DNA of 64,000 nt from Gordonia prachuapensis (GCF_036350515.1 NZ_JAZDUE010000011.1:138310-202309), one strand, 5' to 3'; counted from the stretch's first letter, positions 41,705-50,590 are shown. Numbers and translations are program-made. Notes: generated by a model from the letters alone, not told the origin.

Positions 41705-42603
41705 GCGAGTCAGGGGGCACCGAAGCGGTCGCGCACGACGAGACCGAGAGCAACAAGGCGGCCCGCAAGCGTCGTCGTCGGGAGCCGCCGCCCGATCCGA
41801 CGCCATTGCCCGGCCTCGTCGACGCACACACCCATCTCGCCGCGTGCGGTGGCCGCGACCCGGACGCGGTACGGGCGATCCTCGACCACGCGAGCGCGGT
41901 CGGGGTGGCGCAGGTGATCACCGTCGCCGACGACATGGTCGATGCGCGGTGGGCGATGGCGGCGGCCGACTGGGATCCGAGGGCATTCGCGGCCGTCGCG
42001 TTGCATCCCACCCATGCCGCCGAGCTCCACGACGCCGCGAAGGCCGAACTCGAGGAGATGGTCGCCGATCCGCGGGTCGTCGCCGTCGGCGAGACCGGTC
42101 TCGATCACTATTGGCCGGGCCGCTCCGAGGCGTGCGCGAGCCCCGAGACGCAGGCGGAGGCCTTCCGCTGGCACATCGATCTCGCCAAGCGGGTCGATAA
42201 ACCGTTGATGATCCACAACCGTGAGGCCGACCGGGACCTGCTGGACATCCTGGCCGACGAGGGCGCGCCGGACACCGTGATCATGCACTGCTTCTCCGGT
42301 GATCAAAACGTTGCACAGGAATGCGTCGAGCGCGGATACATCCTCAGTTTCGCCGGCACGGTGAGCTTCGCGAACGCCGCAGAACTGCGTGCCGCGGCGC
42401 GGATCGTCCCGGACCACCAGATCCTGGTGGAGACCGACGCGCCGTTCCTGACCCCACATCCCTACCGCGGCCAGCCAAATCAGTCCTACTGCCTGCCGTA
42501 CACCGCGCGCGCACTCGCGCAGGTCCGGGGCGTCGACGATGCGGACATGGCGCAGATCCTGGGCGACAACGCGCGCCGGGTCTACCGGTTACCTTTGCAG
42601 TAA
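41701..42603 (+). CDS. tatD: TatD-family metal-dependent deoxyribonuclease
   Basis: This 300-residue TIM-barrel metallohydrolase has ligands visible in DAHTHLAACGG (HxH), AVGETGLDHYW (Glu), MIHNREAD (His), MHCFSGD (His) and VETDAPFLTPHPYRG (Asp). TatD proteins are 3'-5' exonucleases linked to DNA repair and quality control. A 36-residue basic N-terminal extension (SNKAARKRRRREPPP) precedes the barrel. GTG 41701 overlaps the phzF stop as GTGA, so the genes are coupled. The order tatD-rpfB-rsmA-ispE is conserved in mycobacteria (Rv1008-Rv1011). Confidence 0.95.
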   Translation: MSESGGTEAVAHDETESNKAARKRRRREPPPDPTPLPGLVDAHTHLAACGGRDPDAVRAILDHASAVGVAQVITVADDMVDARWAMAAADWDPRAFAAVALHPTHAAELHDAAKAELEEMVADPRVVAVGETGLDHYWPGRSEACASPETQAEAFRWHIDLAKRVDKPLMIHNREADRDLLDILADEGAPDTVIMHCFSGDQNVAQECVERGYILSFAGTVSFANAAELRAAARIVPDHQILVETDAPFLTPHPYRGQPNQSYCLPYTARALAQVRGVDDADMAQILGDNARRVYRLPLQ

Positions 42604-42616
42604 TCACGCCTGTTCG

Positions 42617-42756
42617 TTATCGTATTGTGATCCCGCTGCCTGGGGGCAGCGATTCCGGCCGATACGGGCAGCGCAGCAAGTGCAGGCCCTGGGGGTGTTC
42701 GGGGTCGCTGGTGATCGCAGCGCGGACGCAATTGTCCCCGACCAGGATGTTCCGTC
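42617..42756 (+). promoter_or_regulatory. rpfB 5' leader with hairpin
   Basis: TATCGT or TATTGT near 42618-42628 can act as -10 boxes in a short AT-rich patch after tatD, giving a leader of about 120 nt. GCTGCC-TGGG-GGCAGC (42635-42650) is a perfect 6-bp hairpin with a tetraloop near its 5' end. In M. tuberculosis an attenuating RNA leader upstream of rpfB has been reported; whether this one is equivalent is inference. Confidence 0.45.
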
Positions 42757-43878
42757 TTGTCTGTTCTCGCCCGCATCAACAACTCGAAATCGACCCGCGC
42801 GCGGGTGGCCGTCGGAGCCGTCCTGGCCACCCTCACCGCAGGCGGCATCATGGGCATCGCCATGCACAAGAACGTTCAACTCACCATTGACGGTCATGTG
42901 CAGGAGGTGTCGACCATGGCGATGTCGGTCGACTCGGTGCTGCGTTCGCAGGGCTTCGAACCGGAGGCAGGCGACCACGTGTCGCCCTCGCTGGACTCCG
43001 GTGTCGCCGACGGCCAGAACATCACCTTCAACCGGCTCAAAGAGGTCGATCTCGAGGTCGACGGCACACTCCGCACGGTCGAGACCACCGCGATCGACGT
43101 CCACGGATTGCTGGCCGAGCACGGACTCGCCGACAGCGCCATGGAACTCAACTTCGCGGCCCGCGACGCCCTGCCGGTCGACGGCGCCTTCGTCGACGTC
43201 ACCACGCCCAAGCAGGTGACCCTGGTCGACGGCGGAGACCGTTCGCGGCCGGTCATCGCGGCCAAGACGGTCGCCGACCTGCTCGAGGAAGCCGGCAACC
43301 CCCTCGCCGGCGACGACGAGGTCGTCCCGGCAGCGCAGACACCCGTCACCGAGGACATGCGGATCAAGGTGACCCGAATCCGCACCGAGGACTCCACCGT
43401 CACCGAGGACGTGGCCCCGCCGGAGATCGAGAAGAAGGACCCCACCCTGGTCCGCGACCGCAAGGTGGTGCTCAAGCCGGGCAAGCCGGGTGAGGCCCGC
43501 GTCACGTACTCGATCACGACGGTGAACGGCAAGGTCGTCAAGCGCGAGAAGATCAATTCGGAGGTGCTCACCGAACCGGTCGCGGCGACCGTTCGGATCG
43601 GCACGAAGCCGGGCGCCCCGTTCGTTCCGCACGGATCGGTGTGGGATTCGCTGGCGCAGTGCGAGGCAACCGGGAACTGGGCGATCAACACCGGCAACGG
43701 GTTCTACGGCGGCGTCCAGTTCGATCAGAACACCTGGGAGCGGTGGGGCGGTACCGAGTACGCCCCGCGCGCAGATCTCGCCACCCGTGAGGAGCAGATC
43801 GCCATCGCCAAGAAGACCCAGGCCGCTCAGGGCTGGGGCGCCTGGCCGTCCTGCTCGTCGAAGCTGGGACTCCGCTGA
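42757..43878 (+). CDS. rpfB: Resuscitation-promoting factor RpfB
   Basis: This 373-residue exported cell-wall enzyme has an N-terminal membrane anchor/signal (about 17-36). Three ubiquitin-like DUF348 domains follow (each starting like VQLTIDGHVQEVSTM, VDLEVDGTLRTVETT and VTLVDGGDRSRPVIA), then a G5 domain (about 205-285) and a lysozyme-like Rpf domain (about 295-373) with catalytic Glu in LAQCEATGNWAINTGNG and two disulfide cysteines. It cleaves peptidoglycan and helps dormant cells regrow. The start appears to be TTG 42757 (LSVLARINN) with AGGA 9 nt upstream; an ATG 10 bases earlier is out of frame. Confidence 0.94.
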   Translation: MSVLARINNSKSTRARVAVGAVLATLTAGGIMGIAMHKNVQLTIDGHVQEVSTMAMSVDSVLRSQGFEPEAGDHVSPSLDSGVADGQNITFNRLKEVDLEVDGTLRTVETTAIDVHGLLAEHGLADSAMELNFAARDALPVDGAFVDVTTPKQVTLVDGGDRSRPVIAAKTVADLLEEAGNPLAGDDEVVPAAQTPVTEDMRIKVTRIRTEDSTVTEDVAPPEIEKKDPTLVRDRKVVLKPGKPGEARVTYSITTVNGKVVKREKINSEVLTEPVAATVRIGTKPGAPFVPHGSVWDSLAQCEATGNWAINTGNGFYGGVQFDQNTWERWGGTEYAPRADLATREEQIAIAKKTQAAQGWGAWPSCSSKLGLR

Positions 43879-44747
43879 GCGACACACCGAACGACCCGCC
43901 GCGCCTCCTGGGACCCGCGCAGATCCGAACGCTGGCAGCAGAGATCGGCGTCCGGCCCACCAAGACCCTCGGCCAGAACTTCGTCCATGACGGCAACACG
44001 GTGCGTCGGATCGTCGCCGAGTCGGGCGTCGGACCCGACGACGTGGTCCTCGAGGTCGGGCCCGGACTGGGATCACTCACCCTGGCGTTGCTGGGTGCGG
44101 CCGGCCGGGTGATCGCGGTCGAGATCGACCCCGTCCTCGCAGCTCGGCTACCCGCCACCGTGGCGGAGTTCGCCCCGCTGCAGGCGCCACAGTTCGAGGT
44201 CGTGACGGCCGACGCGCTGTCCGTGGTGCGGTCCGACCTACCGGCCGCCCCGACGGCGCTCGTGGCGAATCTGCCCTACAACGTCGCGGTTCCTGTGCTG
44301 TTGCACCTCCTCGCCGAATTCCCCACCATCGCCACGGCTTTGGTGATGGTCCAGGCCGAGGTGGCGGACCGTCTCGCGGCCGGACCGGGTGGTCGCGTGT
44401 ACGGGGTGCCGAGCGTCAAGGCCCGCTATTTCGGCACGGTCCGACGGGCCGGCTCCGTGGGACGCAACGTGTTCTGGCCAGAACCCAAGGTCGAATCCGG
44501 ACTCGTCCGGATCGACCGCACCGCCACCCACTCCGCCGATCCGTCGGTCCGCGACGAGGTCTTCCGGGTCATCGACGCCGCCTTCGCCCAGCGACGCAAG
44601 ACGCTGCGCTCGGCACTCGCCGGCTGGGCGGGCAGTCCCGTCGAGGCGGAACGGCGACTGCGGGCCGCCGACATCGATCCCGGTCTCCGCGGCGAGAGAC
44701 TCGACGTCGACGGTTTCGTCCGGCTCGCCGCGGTCGCCCGTACCTGA
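43875..44747 (+). CDS. rsmA: 16S rRNA (adenine-1518/1519-N6)-dimethyltransferase
   Basis: This dimethyltransferase (KsgA) of about 290 residues modifies two adenines in helix 45. The frame contains LLGPAQIRTLAAEIGVRPTKTLGQNFVHD, the SAM motif EVGPGLGSLTL and the N-L-P-Y catalytic motif (VANLPYNVAVPVL). The first ATG/GTG in frame (GTG 44001) would delete the essential LGQNF block, so translation must begin earlier. The only sensible site is CTG 43875, which overlaps the rpfB TGA as CTGA and has GGGA 5 nt upstream. This is a rare non-canonical start, translationally coupled to rpfB. The old name is ksgA. Confidence 0.88.
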   Translation: MSDTPNDPPRLLGPAQIRTLAAEIGVRPTKTLGQNFVHDGNTVRRIVAESGVGPDDVVLEVGPGLGSLTLALLGAAGRVIAVEIDPVLAARLPATVAEFAPLQAPQFEVVTADALSVVRSDLPAAPTALVANLPYNVAVPVLLHLLAEFPTIATALVMVQAEVADRLAAGPGGRVYGVPSVKARYFGTVRRAGSVGRNVFWPEPKVESGLVRIDRTATHSADPSVRDEVFRVIDAAFAQRRKTLRSALAGWAGSPVEAERRLRAADIDPGLRGERLDVDGFVRLAAVART

Positions 44748-44792
44748 GCGCCGATCCTCCCGCCGGCACCCTCTCGATTACGCTGGACTCCT

Positions 44793-45728
44793 GTGTCTCG
44801 AGCGTCGTTGTCGGTGGTGTCCGACTCGGTCACCGTGCGGGTGCCGGCGAAGGTCAATCTGCACCTCGGTGTGGGGCCGCTCCGCGACGACGGGTTCCAC
44901 GATCTGGTGACCGTGTTCCAGGCACTGTCACTGTGCGACGACATCCGGCTGAGCCCGGCGAACGAGCTGCGCGTGACGACGCGGGGCGAGGGGGCCGCCG
45001 ATGTCCCCGCCGACGCCACCAATCTCGCCGTTCGTGCGGTCAACGAGGTCGCTCGACGAGCGGACCGGCCGGCGCGGGTCGCGATCGACATCGACAAGCG
45101 GATTCCGGTGGCGGGTGGCATGGCAGGCGGCAGTGCGGACGCCGCCGGTGCGCTCGTCGGGGCGGCCGCGCTGTGGGGGCTCGACATCGACCGCGACGAT
45201 CTGACCGAGATGGCCGCAGCGCTCGGCAGCGACGTCCCGTTCGCGCTGCACGGCGGCACCGCCCTGGGCACCGGCCGGGGTGAGCGGTTGATGCCCATCC
45301 TCGCGCGAGGCGAGTTCCACTGGGTGCTCGCGATCGCGCGATCCGGTCTGTCCACGCCCGCGGTGTACGGCGAACTGGATCGCCTACGGGAAAGCCGCCC
45401 CGACTCCGACATCATCACCACGCGTCCCGACGAACTGATGGCAGCGCTCACGTCGGGCGATCCCCGGGTCGTGGCGCCGCTGCTGCACAACGACCTTCAA
45501 CCGGCGGCCTTGAGCCTGCAGCCCGCACTGCGGCGGACGTTGCGAGCGGGCGTCGACGCGGGTGCCCTCAACGGGATCGTCTCCGGGTCGGGGCCCACGT
45601 GTGCGTTCCTGTGCGCGGACGAGACGTCGGCGGTCAACGTCGCGGCGGAACTGTCGGGGGTCGGGGTGGCTCGTGCGGTGCGGACCGCCAGCGGTCCGGT
45701 CCCCGGCGCCCGGCTGCTGCACGACTGA
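44793..45728 (+). CDS. ispE: 4-diphosphocytidyl-2-C-methyl-D-erythritol kinase
   Basis: This 311-residue GHMP kinase of the MEP isoprenoid pathway phosphorylates CDP-methylerythritol. GHMP motifs are VPAKVNLHLGVGP near the N-terminus, the ATP loop PVAGGMAGGSADAAGAL (about 108-124) and the C-terminal GIVSGSGPTCAFL. It supplies isoprenoids for polyprenyl carriers, quinones and carotenoids. TACGCT at 44779-44784 lies 8 nt before GTG 44793, so the mRNA is probably leaderless despite following rsmA by only 45 bp. Thus ispE has its own promoter within the cluster. Confidence 0.95.
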   Translation: MSRASLSVVSDSVTVRVPAKVNLHLGVGPLRDDGFHDLVTVFQALSLCDDIRLSPANELRVTTRGEGAADVPADATNLAVRAVNEVARRADRPARVAIDIDKRIPVAGGMAGGSADAAGALVGAAALWGLDIDRDDLTEMAAALGSDVPFALHGGTALGTGRGERLMPILARGEFHWVLAIARSGLSTPAVYGELDRLRESRPDSDIITTRPDELMAALTSGDPRVVAPLLHNDLQPAALSLQPALRRTLRAGVDAGALNGIVSGSGPTCAFLCADETSAVNVAAELSGVGVARAVRTASGPVPGARLLHD

Positions 45729-45730
45729 AC

Positions 45731-45751
45731 GACCGGCGATCGGGACCGGTC
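45731..45751. terminator. Weak hairpin between convergent ispE and GH25 gene
   Basis: GACCGG (45731-45736) and CCGGTC (45746-45751) can form a 6-bp stem with a 9-nt loop directly after the ispE stop and over the stop codon of the facing lysozyme gene. It could weakly terminate both; no U-tract is present. Confidence 0.3.
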
Positions 45752-46490
45752 AGCTACCGAACACGTTGATCGCGTTGCCGTAGGCGCGCAACGACGCGAT
45801 GGACCCGTTGTAACGGTTGAGATCGACCCGGGCCGGCACTCCGGGCAGCCGCCCGGAATCGGTGAACTGCCAGAACGTCCAGGTGCGCCAACCGCCAAGC
45901 GGCATCTGCGGCGCCGCGCGACCGCGGTAATCCGCGATCCACAACGGATGATCGGCGAACTCGCGCGTGCCGCCCATCGCCGTGTTCCAGAAGTTCGGGT
46001 AGGTGTACAGGATCGTCTTTCGGCCGGTGAGCGGTTCGAGCACGGCGAAGAACTCGCGGACCCACGCGGCGAGCGCGCGGGGGCCGAGCCCGCCGGAGTG
46101 CTCGAGGTCGAGGACCGGCGGCAGGTCGAGGATGCCGTTCTGCCCCAGCACGATCGTCGCGTAGAACAGGGCCTGCTCGGTGGCCGACCGGCTGGGGTCG
46201 GCGTAGTGGTAGGTGCCGCGGATGAGGCCCGCCGCGCGCATCGCCAGGCTGTCGGAGATGAAATAAGGGTTGATGTACCAGGTGGATTCGGTCGCCTTGA
46301 CCATCGCCATCGGCTGTCCGGAGGCGCGGACCGCGAACCAGTTGATGCTCGCGCCGTTCGGATGCTGCCAACTCGAGACGTCGGGGCCCACCTGGGGTGC
46401 CGCCGACGACTCGGGGATCGACACCATCGCACCGGAGAGCCCGACGACGGCCGTGGCGGCCACCGTGATGATCATTCGCCGGACGATCAC
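45750..46490 (-). CDS. Secreted GH25 lysozyme-like hydrolase
   Basis: This 246-residue protein has a signal peptide (IITVAATAVVGLSGAMVSIPESSA, given in shorter form: hydrophobic core at about 8-22, cleavage after SSA near residue 30). A GH25 beta/alpha barrel follows: PDVSSWQHPNGASINW with the N-terminal aspartate, LPPVLDLEHSGGLG with the catalytic D-x-E, and TWTFWQFTDSG near the end. It cleaves muramidase linkages in peptidoglycan and probably acts in wall turnover, possibly together with the nearby RpfB. GTG 46490 and ATG 46475 are alternative starts. It is convergent with ispE. Confidence 0.9.
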   Translation of the reverse strand: MIVRRMIITVAATAVVGLSGAMVSIPESSAAPQVGPDVSSWQHPNGASINWFAVRASGQPMAMVKATESTWYINPYFISDSLAMRAAGLIRGTYHYADPSRSATEQALFYATIVLGQNGILDLPPVLDLEHSGGLGPRALAAWVREFFAVLEPLTGRKTILYTYPNFWNTAMGGTREFADHPLWIADYRGRAAPQMPLGGWRTWTFWQFTDSGRLPGVPARVDLNRYNGSIASLRAYGNAINVFGS

Positions 46491-46607
46491 GGCTCGACAC
46501 TAGGCGTCCGGCGGGCGCTGCGCAGACCTTCGGCGACACTCGCCCCGCCATCCATGTCCACGGCGGTGTCCGCGGTCACGCCGAGGCCCGTTGCTAGGGT
46601 TTTCCGA

Positions 46608-48422
46608 GTGGCACCCCCGAACCCGGTCGCGCTCATCAACGCCGACCGCATCAGCAAGAGCTACGGCGTCAAACCGCTGCTCGACGAGGTGTCGCTCGGT
46701 GTTCACGAAGGCCAGCGGATCGGCGTGGTCGGCCTCAACGGCGGCGGCAAGACGACACTGCTGGAGATCCTCGGCGGGATCACCGAACCGGACAGCGGCC
46801 GGGTGTCACACGCCGGCGGCATCCGCGTCGCCACGGTCACCCAGCGCGGCGAACTGCCCGCCGGCGCAACCGTCGCCGAGGTCGTCGTCGGCGGTCCCGA
46901 TGTCGCCGTCCACGAATGGGCAGGCGATCCCCGGATCCGCGGCATCCTCACCGGTATCGGCGTCGACGAACTGCTCGACGCGCGCGTCGACGAGTTGTCG
47001 GGTGGTCAGCGGCGCCGCGTCGGACTGGCCGCGGCCCTGGTCTCCGACGCCGACCTGCTGATCCTCGACGAACCGACCAACCACCTCGACGTCGAGGGCG
47101 TGCAGTGGCTGGCCGAGCATCTGGTGTCGCGCCGCAGTGCCCTCGTGGTCGTCACGCACGACCGATGGTTCCTCGACACCGTGGCCACCCGGACGTGGGA
47201 GGTGCATTCCGGTGTCGTCGACGACTACGAAGGCGGCTACAACGATTGGATCTTCGCTCGTGCGGAACGGTCGCGCCTCGCCGATGCCGCCGAGGAGCGC
47301 CGACGTAACCTCGCGCGCAAGGAGCTCGCCTGGCTGCGGCGCGGCCCGCCCGCGCGTACGTCCAAGCCGCGCTACCGCATCGAGGCAGCCGAACGCCTGA
47401 TCGCCGACGTACCGCCGCCGCGGGACACGGTGACCCTGTCCGCCTTCGCCAAACGACGACTCGGCCGTGTCGCCGTCGAACTCGAGGACGCCCGCATCGC
47501 CACGCCGGCATCCGACGTCCTGCTCGACGACCTCACGTGGCGACTCGCCCCCGGTGAACGGATCGGTCTGGTCGGCGTCAACGGATCGGGCAAGACGACT
47601 CTGTTGCGTGCGCTCGCCGGAGAGGTCGACGTCTCGCCGGGCCGCCGCATCGAGGGCACCACAGTGCAGATCGGGTGGCTGCGTCAGGAACTCGACGACC
47701 TCGACGAGAATCAACGTGTCCTCGACGCCGTCGAAGCGGTGGCAACCCGGATCATGGTGGGGGACAAGGAACTCTCCGCCTCGCAGCTTGCCGAACGCCT
47801 GGGGTTCAGCCCCGCCCGGCAGCGCACACCGATTGCCGACCTGTCCGGCGGCGAACGTCGCCGTCTGCAGATGACCTGCGTGCTGATGTCCGAACCCAAC
47901 GTCCTGCTGCTCGACGAGCCGACCAACGACCTCGACATCGACACGCTGCAGCAGGTGGAAGACCTGCTCGACAGCTGGGCGGGCACGCTTGTGGTGATCA
48001 GTCACGACCGCTACCTGATCGAACGGATCTGCGACAGCACCTGGGCGTTGTTCGGGGACGGCCGACTCACCAATCTGCCGGGCGGGATCGAGCAATACCT
48101 GCAGCGTCGCCGCGACATCGCCGGCTCGCGCCAGAAGACCGGCAGTGCCGTCGGACAGTCCGCGGCGGCGGCACCCACATCCGCGACGCCGGCGCCGACG
48201 GTCAGCGCCGCCGAACACCGCGAGGCGCGCAAGGCGATGAACCGCCTGGAGCGTCAGATCGACCAGTTGGCCGCGCGAGAAGAGCGACTGCACGTCGAAC
48301 TGGCCGAGGCCGCCACTGACCCGGATCGGCTCGTCGTGCTGAACACCGAACTGCGTCAAGTCGTCGCGGACAAGGAAACCGCCGAGGCGGCATGGCTGGA
48401 GTCCGCCGAGAAGGTCGAATGA
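46608..48422 (+). CDS. ABC-F family ATPase
   Basis: This 604-residue soluble protein has two ABC ATPase domains joined by a charged linker. The first has Walker A GLNGGGKTT, signature LSGGQRRRVGLA and Walker B LLILDEPTNHLD. The second has GVNGSGKTT, LSGGERRRLQM and VLLLDEPTNDLD. The linker (about 240-300) is rich in Arg and Ala, and a C-terminal coiled coil (about 540-604, EARKAMNRLERQIDQL) resembles the Uup arm. ABC-F proteins act at the ribosome E site in translation control or antibiotic protection; no membrane part exists. TAGGGT (46595-46600) lies 7 nt before GTG 46608, implying a leaderless mRNA. Confidence 0.92.
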   Translation: MAPPNPVALINADRISKSYGVKPLLDEVSLGVHEGQRIGVVGLNGGGKTTLLEILGGITEPDSGRVSHAGGIRVATVTQRGELPAGATVAEVVVGGPDVAVHEWAGDPRIRGILTGIGVDELLDARVDELSGGQRRRVGLAAALVSDADLLILDEPTNHLDVEGVQWLAEHLVSRRSALVVVTHDRWFLDTVATRTWEVHSGVVDDYEGGYNDWIFARAERSRLADAAEERRRNLARKELAWLRRGPPARTSKPRYRIEAAERLIADVPPPRDTVTLSAFAKRRLGRVAVELEDARIATPASDVLLDDLTWRLAPGERIGLVGVNGSGKTTLLRALAGEVDVSPGRRIEGTTVQIGWLRQELDDLDENQRVLDAVEAVATRIMVGDKELSASQLAERLGFSPARQRTPIADLSGGERRRLQMTCVLMSEPNVLLLDEPTNDLDIDTLQQVEDLLDSWAGTLVVISHDRYLIERICDSTWALFGDGRLTNLPGGIEQYLQRRRDIAGSRQKTGSAVGQSAAAAPTSATPAPTVSAAEHREARKAMNRLERQIDQLAAREERLHVELAEAATDPDRLVVLNTELRQVVADKETAEAAWLESAEKVE

Positions 48423-48440
48423 CCGACGCGGCGCGGCGGA

Positions 48441-49355
48441 TCAGCGGCGGATGGCGGCGTTGACCATCGACGCGATCGCGATCGCTCCGGCCTGATTGAT
48501 GTGATACGGGTAGGCGATACTGCCGTTCGACAACGAACTCTCGTACCACGGGTTGATCAGATTGCACGGGTCGTGGCCGGCCGACCGCCGGTTGGCGTCG
48601 ATGAATGTTCCGTCGACCTTGGTGGTGGCGCGGCGCAGTGCGTCGCCGGCCCGATCGAACACCCGGTTCATCCACCGGACATCGGGATCACTGACCGGCA
48701 CCATCGGCCAGCAACCGTGATTACCCATGAATCCGCCGATCCCCACGACGATGATCTGGGCGCGCGGTGCCTTCTTCCGGATCGCGCGCAGGGCGGGTGT
48801 CACCCGGTTCTCCATGCGGGCGATGCGCCAGCGGACCTCTTGCTCGAGCTGCGGATTGTGCCGGCACCGACGATCGTTCAGCGGAGCGGTGTTGCACCGG
48901 GAGAGGATGGCACCCCACCGCATGTCGTTGCCGCCGATGCTGACCGTGATCACCTGGGCGTCGCGCGGGACGAGGTGCAGCTGCGGGGGTTTGGCACCGA
49001 CATTCGTCCGCTGCGCGGTCCGGTAGAGGTGCGGGGCCTGTGCGCCGGCGCACGAGGTGTCCACGAAGTGCCGCGGTAGGGTCATCACCGCGACGACCGC
49101 GGGATAGTTGAACGCCGAGCGTTTGCACCCGAGGAAGTAGTCGGGCGTCGGGGTGAAGAAGCCGCCGGATGCGCGCGAATCACCCATCGCGACATAGGGT
49201 CCACCGGTGTAGCGGACCGGTGTCGGTTCCGGCGCCGCGTGTGCCGACGATATTGTCGCGGCCAGCGTCACCACCGTCAGAACCGTGGTCAACGTCGCGA
49301 TGATGCCGCGTCGGATGCGCGGCACTCCGACCCGAACCCGTCGAGAAGAACCCAT
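48441..49355 (-). CDS. Secreted SGNH/GDSL-type esterase
   Basis: This 304-residue protein has an N-terminal signal sequence (basic SSRRVRVGVPRIRRG, then hydrophobic IIATLTTVLTVVTLAATISSAHA with AxA cleavage around residue 41). The SGNH hydrolase core shows the nucleophile serine in VAMGDSRASGG (block I), block III SIGGNDMRWG and the late histidine in AYPYHINQAG (block V). Six cysteines suggest disulfides. Such enzymes deacylate lipids or esters outside the cell. The normal D-x-x-H pair has tyrosine-proline before His, so the acid residue may be supplied elsewhere. It is convergent with the ABC-F gene. Confidence 0.85.
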   Translation of the reverse strand: MGSSRRVRVGVPRIRRGIIATLTTVLTVVTLAATISSAHAAPEPTPVRYTGGPYVAMGDSRASGGFFTPTPDYFLGCKRSAFNYPAVVAVMTLPRHFVDTSCAGAQAPHLYRTAQRTNVGAKPPQLHLVPRDAQVITVSIGGNDMRWGAILSRCNTAPLNDRRCRHNPQLEQEVRWRIARMENRVTPALRAIRKKAPRAQIIVVGIGGFMGNHGCWPMVPVSDPDVRWMNRVFDRAGDALRRATTKVDGTFIDANRRSAGHDPCNLINPWYESSLSNGSIAYPYHINQAGAIAIASMVNAAIRR

Positions 49356-49427
49356 GTGTGGCGAAACCCCCTGGATGTCCCCTGGGATTCTAGGGGACGA
49401 CCCGACTCGTATGTGACGAGAGTCGCG

Positions 49428-49535
49428 ACGTCACCACCGGTCCCTGAGCTGAGGAGCGAGGCGCCGACGCCACCACCGGTCCCTGAGGAGCGAGGCGCCG
49501 ACGTCACCACCGGTCCCTGAGGAGCGAGGCGCTAG
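49428..49535. repeat. Three tandem ~34-bp intergenic repeats
   Basis: Units start at 49428, 49467 and 49501, each reading CACCACCGGTCCCTGAGG followed by AGCGAGGCGC. The first has a 5-bp insertion (CTGAG duplicated). On the opposite strand the core reads CAGGGACCGGTGGTGACG, matching the repeat at 25448-25493, so both loci hold the same dispersed family. The last copy abuts the 3' end of the alpha/beta hydrolase gene. Confidence 0.85.
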
Positions 49536-49542
49536 CCGAGCG

Positions 49543-50364
49543 TCACGAAGGGCCGCCCACCCGCAGTTCGTCACACCGGCGCGCGAAGTCGGTGATCATC
49601 GTCGCGGTCTCGGCCGGCTGGATCAGCGGGAACAGGTGACTGGCCCGTGGGATGACGTGGACTTCGGCGCGCGATGACACGGCACCGAACCGCTGCTCGT
49701 GGACCCGGAACTGATCCCATCCACCGTTGACGAAGGCGATCGGGCCGGGGTAGCGCGCGACCTCGGTGAGGGCATCGAAGTCCGCGAGCTCGGCGACGAC
49801 ATCGCGGATGGAGTGCAGCGCCAGACCCCCGGCCTCCATATCGCGCGCAACGCGACCGCCGACGGCGAGCCGGGTGAGTCCCTTGCTGATCGCGGCTGCC
49901 TGGCGGGGCAGGACGCTGGTCGCGGCGCCGAACGCCTGGAACGGGGCGGCGTAGAGCCGACTCGGCTGGGCCGTCGCACACATCGCGACCAGTCCGGCCA
50001 CCGCCTCAGGGTGGCGCCCGGCCGTGGCCATCGCCACGTACCCGCCGAGGGACATCCCGGCAACCACCGCGGGTCTGCCGAGTTCGTCGATCGCCGCGAG
50101 AACGGTCTTCACCGCGTCGTCGATCCCGAACTTCTCGGCTGCACGTGTGCCGTGTCCGGGGAGATCCGGCGTGCTCACCGGCCTGTCGGTGATCCCGCCG
50201 GCGATGCGGTGCAGGGCCGCGCCACTGACGCGGAGTCCGTGGACCAGGACGACGGGGGTGGCGGCGGCCGGGTCATCACCGATATCGATGATTCCCCGCG
50301 CAGTGCTCGCAGGCCGTTGGTGCGCGCATGGCGGTCGGCGGCCTGGGTCGTCAGGGTTCTGCAT
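49543..50364 (-). CDS. Alpha/beta-fold hydrolase
   Basis: This 273-residue protein has the alpha/beta hydrolase fold: oxyanion HGLRVSG after beta strand 3 (VVLVHGLRVSGAAL), the nucleophile elbow GMSLGG (VVAGMSLGGYVAM), a likely catalytic aspartate in FVNGGWDQFRV and histidine in IPRASHLFPLIQP. There is no signal peptide. The substrate is unknown; esters or lactones are typical. ATG 50364 (MQNPDDPGRR) is the best start; a long in-frame upstream extension lies over the divergent HNH gene's control region and is rejected. Confidence 0.85.
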   Translation of the reverse strand: MQNPDDPGRRPPCAHQRPASTARGIIDIGDDPAAATPVVLVHGLRVSGAALHRIAGGITDRPVSTPDLPGHGTRAAEKFGIDDAVKTVLAAIDELGRPAVVAGMSLGGYVAMATAGRHPEAVAGLVAMCATAQPSRLYAAPFQAFGAATSVLPRQAAAISKGLTRLAVGGRVARDMEAGGLALHSIRDVVAELADFDALTEVARYPGPIAFVNGGWDQFRVHEQRFGAVSSRAEVHVIPRASHLFPLIQPAETATMITDFARRCDELRVGGPS

Positions 50365-50590
50365 TCTCGTCCGCTCTGTGTCAGTAACCGGTCCGCTGGC
50401 TGAAAGCAGTCTCGCAGTTTCCGATTCTGATGTCGCGTCGCTTCGGCGACGTGGGCGTGACGACGAGGTGTCGCGGCAGCCGCCCCCGGTTGTCCACAGG
50501 TCGAACGTGCGGACATCCTGCGTGACCGAACTTGTCGGTGGGTGCCGATACCTTGGTGTCACGCAATCGACCGCGCAGCCTCTGGCCCAG

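Noticed and set aside
50365..50590. Coding extension of either the alpha/beta hydrolase or the DUF222 gene through their shared spacer
   Set aside because: Both frames stay open because of high GC, but they overlap each other on opposite strands and the extra residues are low-complexity. The spacer is better read as a promoter region.
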